Of a DNA stretch of 64,000 nt, positions 60,277 through 64,000 are shown piece after piece (position 1 is the stretch's first letter; every line of letters begins with the position of its first letter). The stretch is from positions 43,485-107,484 of the forward strand of contig JASBVG010000092.1 of assembly GCA_030147505.1 (NCBI GenBank). Reading direction: 5' to 3'. The notes below the pieces were generated by a model. That model was not told where the DNA came from. It worked only from the letters and a program-made list of their open reading frames with translations, and did no database searches. Made by a program: the position numbers and the translations under genes. The DNA comes from Tardiphaga sp. (GTDB lineage Bacteria; Pseudomonadota; Alphaproteobacteria; Rhizobiales; Xanthobacteraceae).

Positions 60277-60762
60277 ACTTGGCGCCCAATGACGGTTGGC
60301 GATCTACCCGCCGTCAAAGCCCTCGCCGATATCATCCACCCCGCCTTCCCCGAAGGCGACGCCATCTTCGCCAATCGCCTCGCGCTGCATCCCGGAGGCT
60401 GCGAGGTGCTGGACGGCGATGACGGGCTCAAGGGCTACGTACTCAGCCATCCATGGCTCGACCGTTCACCGCCTCCGCTCAACGCAGTGCTCACGCCGGT
60501 CACGACGCCCACGACCTATTACATCCACGACCTCGCATTGCTGCCTGAGACCCGTGGCACCGGTGCCGGCAAGGCCGTTGTCGGCCTGCTCGCCGCCCGC
60601 GCACACACGCTGCATCTCCCCAATATGACCCTTGTTGCCGTCAACAATTCAGTCCACTTTTGGCGGCGGCAGGGCTTCACCGTCACCGATGACCCCGTGC
60701 TGGAAGCCAAGCTTGCGAGCTATGGCGATCAGGCGCATTTCATGACGCGGGACCTCACCTAA
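60244..60762 (+). CDS. GNAT family N-acetyltransferase
   Basis: The 172-residue acetyltransferase has the GNAT fold: a first strand WRPMTVGDLPAVKALADI, a central strand YYIHDLALLPETRGTGAGKAVVGLLAA (the acetyl-CoA loop RGTGAG) and a NNSVHFWRRQGF motif B. If it began at the inner ATG 60289, the first strand would be cut. The start at 60244 lies in the dispersed repeat and has GGAG (60233-60236) seven bases ahead, also in the repeat. The first dozen residues (MMGIAALNSSYT) are thus repeat-derived. Substrate unknown. Confidence 0.8.
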   Translation: MMGIAALNSSYTWRPMTVGDLPAVKALADIIHPAFPEGDAIFANRLALHPGGCEVLDGDDGLKGYVLSHPWLDRSPPPLNAVLTPVTTPTTYYIHDLALLPETRGTGAGKAVVGLLAARAHTLHLPNMTLVAVNNSVHFWRRQGFTVTDDPVLEAKLASYGDQAHFMTRDLT

Positions 60763-60795
60763 AACACGTCACTTCAAGAACCAGGGAAGAAACCA

Positions 60796-61554
60796 ATGAC
60801 CGCCAAGATCGCCATCGTCACCGGAGCCGGCACCGGCGTCGGCCGCGCCGCCTCGCTCGCGCTGATGAATGCCGGCTTCACCGTCGTGCTCGCGGGCCGC
60901 CGTCTGGAGCTGCTGCAGGAGACGCAGAAGCTCGGCGCCGCGAGTGGCGGCAAGAGCCTGCCCGTTGTCGCCGACATGCAGGACCCCGCCTCGATCGCCG
61001 CGCTGTTCGCCAAGACCGCGCAGGAATTCGGCCGGCTCGACGTGCTGTTCAACAATGCCGGCATGGGCGCTTCGGCGATCCCGTTCGAGGATCTTGGCCT
61101 GGAGCAGTGGAAGGCGGTGGTGGACACCAATCTCACCGCGCCGTTCCTGTGCACCCAGCATGCCTTCCGTATCATGAAGGACCAGACCCCGCGTGGCGGT
61201 CGCATCATCAATAACGGCTCGATCTCGGCCCATGCGCCGCGCCCGTTCTCGGCCGCCTATACCTCGACCAAGCACGCCATCACCGGCCTCACCAAGGCCA
61301 GCAATCTCGACGGCCGCGCCTATGACATCGCGGTCGGCCAGATCGATATCGGCAATGCGGCCACCCCGATGACCGACCGCATGGTCAACGGCCCCGGCGT
61401 GCTGCAGCCCGACGGTACCTCGAAGCAGGAGCCGCGCATGGATGCCAAGGCCGTGGGCGATGCCGTCGCCTATATGGCTGGCCTGCCGCTCGATGCGAAT
61501 GTGCTGACCATGACCGTAATGGCGACGAAGATGCCGTTTGTCGGACGAGGCTGA
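60796..61554 (+). CDS. Short-chain dehydrogenase/reductase (SDR)
   Basis: This 252-residue oxidoreductase has the classical SDR pattern: TGAGTGVGRA (NAD(P) loop), NNAG (about 89-92), Ser in GSISAHAPRPFS, and YTSTK with the catalytic Tyr and Lys. The loop has the extra acidic-free GRR typical of NADP users. Substrate unknown. It is 33 bases after the GNAT gene and may be in the same transcript. Confidence 0.93.
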   Translation: MTAKIAIVTGAGTGVGRAASLALMNAGFTVVLAGRRLELLQETQKLGAASGGKSLPVVADMQDPASIAALFAKTAQEFGRLDVLFNNAGMGASAIPFEDLGLEQWKAVVDTNLTAPFLCTQHAFRIMKDQTPRGGRIINNGSISAHAPRPFSAAYTSTKHAITGLTKASNLDGRAYDIAVGQIDIGNAATPMTDRMVNGPGVLQPDGTSKQEPRMDAKAVGDAVAYMAGLPLDANVLTMTVMATKMPFVGRG

Positions 61555-61602
61555 CCTCTCTCAAGACGACCTAGCGGCACTGACATTGCATGACATCCAC
61601 TG

Positions 61603-61626
61603 CCGCGGCATCATTGCCGCGGTTTC
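61603..61626 (+). terminator. GC-rich hairpin after the SDR gene
   Basis: CCGCGGCA (61603-61610) pairs with TGCCGCGG (61615-61622) around TCAT, followed by TTTC. It is a likely but weak intrinsic terminator because the T-run is short. The CNT gene starts 10 bases later, so it might instead affect that gene's translation. Confidence 0.55.
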
Positions 61627-61635
61627 GGGGGATTT

Positions 61636-62886
61636 ATGCTTCAGCTTCAGTCGGCATTCGGCGTCATCGCATTGCTCGGTCTTGCCTGGTTGTGCGGCGA
61701 AAATCGTAACAAGGTGTCGTTGCGCAAGGCCGCGATCGGACTAGCCGTGACGGTCGCAACTGCTGTCGTCCTTCTGAAGCTCCCGATCGTGACGCGCGCC
61801 TTCGGAGCGATCAACGATGCAGTCTCCACCATCGCTGCCGCATCGCGCGCGGGCACGTCCTTCGTGTTCGGCTATCTCGGCGGCGGCACGCTGCCCTTCG
61901 ACCTCAAGTCGCCCGGCGCCGATTTCGTGCTCGCGCTGCAGGCCCTGCCAGTAGTGCTCGTCATCAGCGTGCTGACGACACTGCTGTTCTACTGGCGCAT
62001 CCTGCCGCCGATCGTGCGTGGCATGGCGTGGCTGCTGGAGCGCACGCTCGGCATCGGCGGCGCGGTCGGCCTCTCCACCGCCGCCAATATCTTTCTCGGC
62101 ATGGTCGAGGCGCCGCTCTTCATCCGCCCCTATATCGCGCAGCTCACACGCAGCGAATTGTTTCTGGTGATGACCGGCGGCATGGCGGGCATTGCCGGGA
62201 CGGTGCTGGTTCTCTACGCTACGCTGACGGCACCGCTGCTTCCGGATGCTTCGGCGCATTTTGTCATCGCCTCGGTGCTGTCGGCGCCCGCCGCGATCCT
62301 CGTCAGCCTGGTCATGGTGCCGGAAACGGAAGATCGCCGCACCGGCGGCCTGCTGGCCAATCCGGAAACCTCCGCCAGCAGCACCATGGATGCCATCGTG
62401 AAAGGCACGACGGCCGGCATTGAGCTGCTCGTCAACATCGTCGCGCTGCTGCTGGTGTTCGTCGCCTTGATGTATCTGATGAATGCCATCCTGATGCTGC
62501 TGCCCACCGCGAGCGGCACGCCGCTCACCGGCCAGCGGATCGTCGGCTATGCGATGGCGCCGGTCTGCTGGCTGATGGGCGTGCCATGGGAACAGGCACT
62601 CACTGCGGGATCGCTGATGGGCGTCAAGACGATCCTCAACGAGCTGATCGCCTATGTGCAGATGTCGAAGCTCGGCCCGGATGCGCTCGATCCGCGCTCG
62701 CGCCTGATCATGCTCTACGCGCTGTGCGGCTTCGCCAATTTCGCCAGCCTGGGCATCATGATCGGCGGACTCGGCACCATGGCGCCGGAACGACGTGACG
62801 AGATCAATGCGCTCGGCCTGAAATCGATCCTGTCCGGCACGCTGACGACCTGCCTGATGGGCGCGATCGTCGGCGTGCTGAACTGA
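61636..62886 (+). CDS. CNT family concentrative nucleoside transporter
   Basis: This 416-residue NupC-type carrier has about ten hydrophobic helices and the family motifs GGGTLPFDLKSPGADFVLALQALPVV, GLSTAANIFLGMVEAPLFIRPYI and GLMSVKT-like SLMGVKTILNELIAY. It is a proton- or sodium-coupled importer of nucleosides across the inner membrane. The gene converges with the cupin gene, five bases between stops. The hairpin upstream masks its likely ribosome site, GGGGG near 61627. Confidence 0.93.
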   Translation: MLQLQSAFGVIALLGLAWLCGENRNKVSLRKAAIGLAVTVATAVVLLKLPIVTRAFGAINDAVSTIAAASRAGTSFVFGYLGGGTLPFDLKSPGADFVLALQALPVVLVISVLTTLLFYWRILPPIVRGMAWLLERTLGIGGAVGLSTAANIFLGMVEAPLFIRPYIAQLTRSELFLVMTGGMAGIAGTVLVLYATLTAPLLPDASAHFVIASVLSAPAAILVSLVMVPETEDRRTGGLLANPETSASSTMDAIVKGTTAGIELLVNIVALLLVFVALMYLMNAILMLLPTASGTPLTGQRIVGYAMAPVCWLMGVPWEQALTAGSLMGVKTILNELIAYVQMSKLGPDALDPRSRLIMLYALCGFANFASLGIMIGGLGTMAPERRDEINALGLKSILSGTLTTCLMGAIVGVLN

Positions 62887-62890
62887 TGCT

Positions 62891-63451
62891 TCAGCCCTTC
62901 ACTTCCACCGTTCTGAACTGCGACGGCAGGATCACTTCGAGCAGTTCGCAATTGTCGGAATAGTCGCGAATCAGGTGCTTGATGCGCGGCGGCTGCGTCC
63001 AGCACGAGCCCTGCCGCATGGTCTGCTCGCCGACGCCGTCCATATAGGTTTTCACCCAGCCATTCAGCACATAGACGAGCTGAAACTCGGCGTCGTGATA
63101 GTGCAGCTTGGAGACTTCGTTGGGATCGCACGGCCCGATCAGGCGGATCACATGCGCCTGCGCGAGCCCGTCAGTGGCCGCGGCAACGCCAAGATCGCGA
63201 TACTTCGCATAAGCGCGCAGGCCGCCGGCGAAATCCTCTTCGCGATAATGGCTGACGGCCGGCCGCTGCCTGCGTCGTTTACCTGACACTGGCGGAGTGG
63301 CTGCTTTGCTGGCTGCAGCTTTGGTCGGCTTGGCAGGAGCTGTCTTCCTGGCAGCTTTCACTGCGGCAGGCTTGCGTGCAGCGGCCTTTGCTACGGACTT
63401 TTTCGCCGTTTTACCGGCGTTGGTCTTCGACGCCCGCTTCTGCTTGGCCAT
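62891..63451 (-). CDS. Cupin-domain protein with histone-H1-like basic tail
   Basis: The 186-residue product has an N-terminal tail of about 63 residues almost wholly Lys, Ala, Pro, Arg and Thr (repeats such as AKAAARKPAAVKAARKTAPAKP), like the C-tail of histone H1 or bacterial HU-extension proteins. A cupin domain follows, with a metal site LHYHDAEFQ and a later IKH. The tail could bind DNA or RNA; the cupin resembles small-ligand or metal-binding domains. GGGAAG ahead of the ATG at 63451. The frame open to 63547 is rejected. A role is not known. Confidence 0.85.
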   Translation of the reverse strand: MAKQKRASKTNAGKTAKKSVAKAAARKPAAVKAARKTAPAKPTKAAASKAATPPVSGKRRRQRPAVSHYREEDFAGGLRAYAKYRDLGVAAATDGLAQAHVIRLIGPCDPNEVSKLHYHDAEFQLVYVLNGWVKTYMDGVGEQTMRQGSCWTQPPRIKHLIRDYSDNCELLEVILPSQFRTVEVKG

Positions 63452-63726
63452 GATGTACTTCCCACGCATCCATCGAACAGCGATCGACGCGGCGCGCAAG
63501 CTAACTGTAGTTCCGCGGGGCAGCAATTCGTCAAAACTGTTGAGCAATCAACGCCTGCAACCGGAGGACGCGCACTCGCAGTTTCGATTGAGCTGCACAT
63601 GACGCGATTTGTCCTGCACTTGGTGTCGCACTTTGTATAGACAAGACAATAAGCCTATCGCACGGTCTTTCGGCCTCACGGACCGCTCAACGCTGCACGC
63701 TGGCGCCAGCCTCTCCTTAACCAATC
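63452..63726. other. Intergenic stretch before groES, no gene seen
   Basis: About 275 bases between the divergent cupin and groES genes, upstream of the CIRCE element. Small open frames have no ribosome site. It should contain the promoters of both genes; I cannot place their boxes surely. Confidence 0.5.
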
Positions 63727-63753
63727 TTGGCACCCGTCACATTTGAGTGCCAA
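63727..63753 (+). promoter_or_regulatory. CIRCE element (HrcA operator) of groESL
   Basis: TTGGCACCC-N9-GAGTGCCAA matches the CIRCE consensus TTAGCACTC-N9-GAGTGCTAA with the exact nine-base spacer. The halves are inverted copies except at one base. It lies 131 bases before the groES start, placing groESL under HrcA repression with derepression on heat shock. Confidence 0.9.
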
Positions 63754-63884
63754 ATAATTTGATAGATACCCTTGCCCGTCGGGAACGATCGGCCTATCTC
63801 CGCACCAGTCGCGCTGGCACTTCAGGCCCGCGACTGCCAATTCCTTAAAATTGGCGAGCAATCGCAGAAACTTAGGAGGACTGC

Positions 63885-64000
63885 ATGAAATTCCGTCCGC
63901 TTCACGACCGCGTCGTGGTCAAGCGCATCGACGCCGAAGAGAAGTCTGCTGGCGGCATCATCATCCCGGACAGCGCCAAAGAGAAGCCCTCCCAGGGCGA
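63885..64000 (+). CDS. groES: GroES co-chaperonin (partial at window end)
   Basis: Thirty-eight codons are visible: MKFRPLHDRVVVKRIDAEE, then KSAGGIIIPDSAKEKPSQGE, the mobile-loop region of the 10-kDa co-chaperonin that caps GroEL. AGGAGG (63874-63879) lies five bases before the ATG. The 3' part and presumably groEL lie beyond the window. Control by HrcA through the CIRCE element is expected. Confidence 0.97.
   Translation, partial: MKFRPLHDRVVVKRIDAEEKSAGGIIIPDSAKEKPSQG

Overview
The window looks like chromosomal DNA of a GC-rich alphaproteobacterium of the Bradyrhizobium / Rhodopseudomonas / Afipia / Tardiphaga group (Nitrobacteraceae). This is inferred from protein style (DUF3126, PAS_5/DUF1457, an alphaproteobacterial gamma-carbonic anhydrase, a LapG-like BTLCP protease), from several palindromic repeat families of the kind seen in that group, and from a CIRCE element ahead of groES. 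Most of it is dense core-type gene content. I see no phage, integrase, transposase or CRISPR array.

Layout. 0.1-5.3 kb: a ClpP-fold periplasmic protein, yidD, an MFS exporter divergent from thrS, and a small gene after thrS that ends at a clear terminator. 5.3-12.4 kb: nitroreductase, a PAS-GGDEF-EAL protein, a secreted beta-sandwich protein, a patatin, a CBS protein and a rhomboid protease. 12.6-15.7 kb: PepSY-type small exported proteins with a PhoP/PhoQ-like two-component pair. 16-18.3 kb: a PAS_5 protein, a double PilZ protein and a LapG-like periplasmic cysteine protease whose upstream region carries two perfect palindromes. 18.4-27.6 kb: small exported or membrane proteins, a ribbon-helix-helix gene overlapping an Rmf/CrpP-like gene, gamma-carbonic anhydrase, DUF3126, cysE, an alpha/beta hydrolase, a zinc-finger protein with a FAD monooxygenase, and a lipoprotein. 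A tRNA-Leu(TAA) lies at 27.8 kb.

28.2-33.9 kb: an orphan Tat-exported ligand-binding protein, then a catabolic operon read on the minus strand: KdgT-type permease, DUF1537 four-carbon acid kinase, PdxA-type dehydrogenase and DeoR regulator. It fits D-threonate (or a related C4 sugar acid) breakdown to DHAP. 34.2-46.1 kb: a peptide uptake and hydrolysis locus with two tandem, closely similar DppA-type binding proteins (minus strand), an M20 hydrolase, DppB, DppC, a fused DppD-DppF ATPase, an M81 (MlrC-type) metallopeptidase and an M20 amidohydrolase (plus strand). 46.3-55.8 kb: enoyl-CoA hydratase, lipase, a nitrate-sensor-type chemoreceptor, a quinone reductase / HCCA isomerase / GST run, a MetE-like protein, a conserved unknown, Xgpt and a CinA-domain protein.

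56.0-60.2 kb holds the most interesting set: a circularly permuted ATP-grasp ligase, an alpha-E (DUF403) protein, a transglutaminase-like protease and Anbu, the proteasome-related peptidase. This is a recognised but functionally unsolved peptide-tagging/proteolysis module. It is followed by a GNAT acetyltransferase whose start appears to come from a dispersed repeat, an SDR, a CNT nucleoside transporter, a cupin with a histone-H1-like tail, and the start of groES, cut by the window end.

At least six families of dispersed palindromic repeats sit between genes. Some touch coding sequence: they form the stop region of one gene and the apparent ribosome binding site and start of another. All functions are assigned by reading the sequence; no database search was run.
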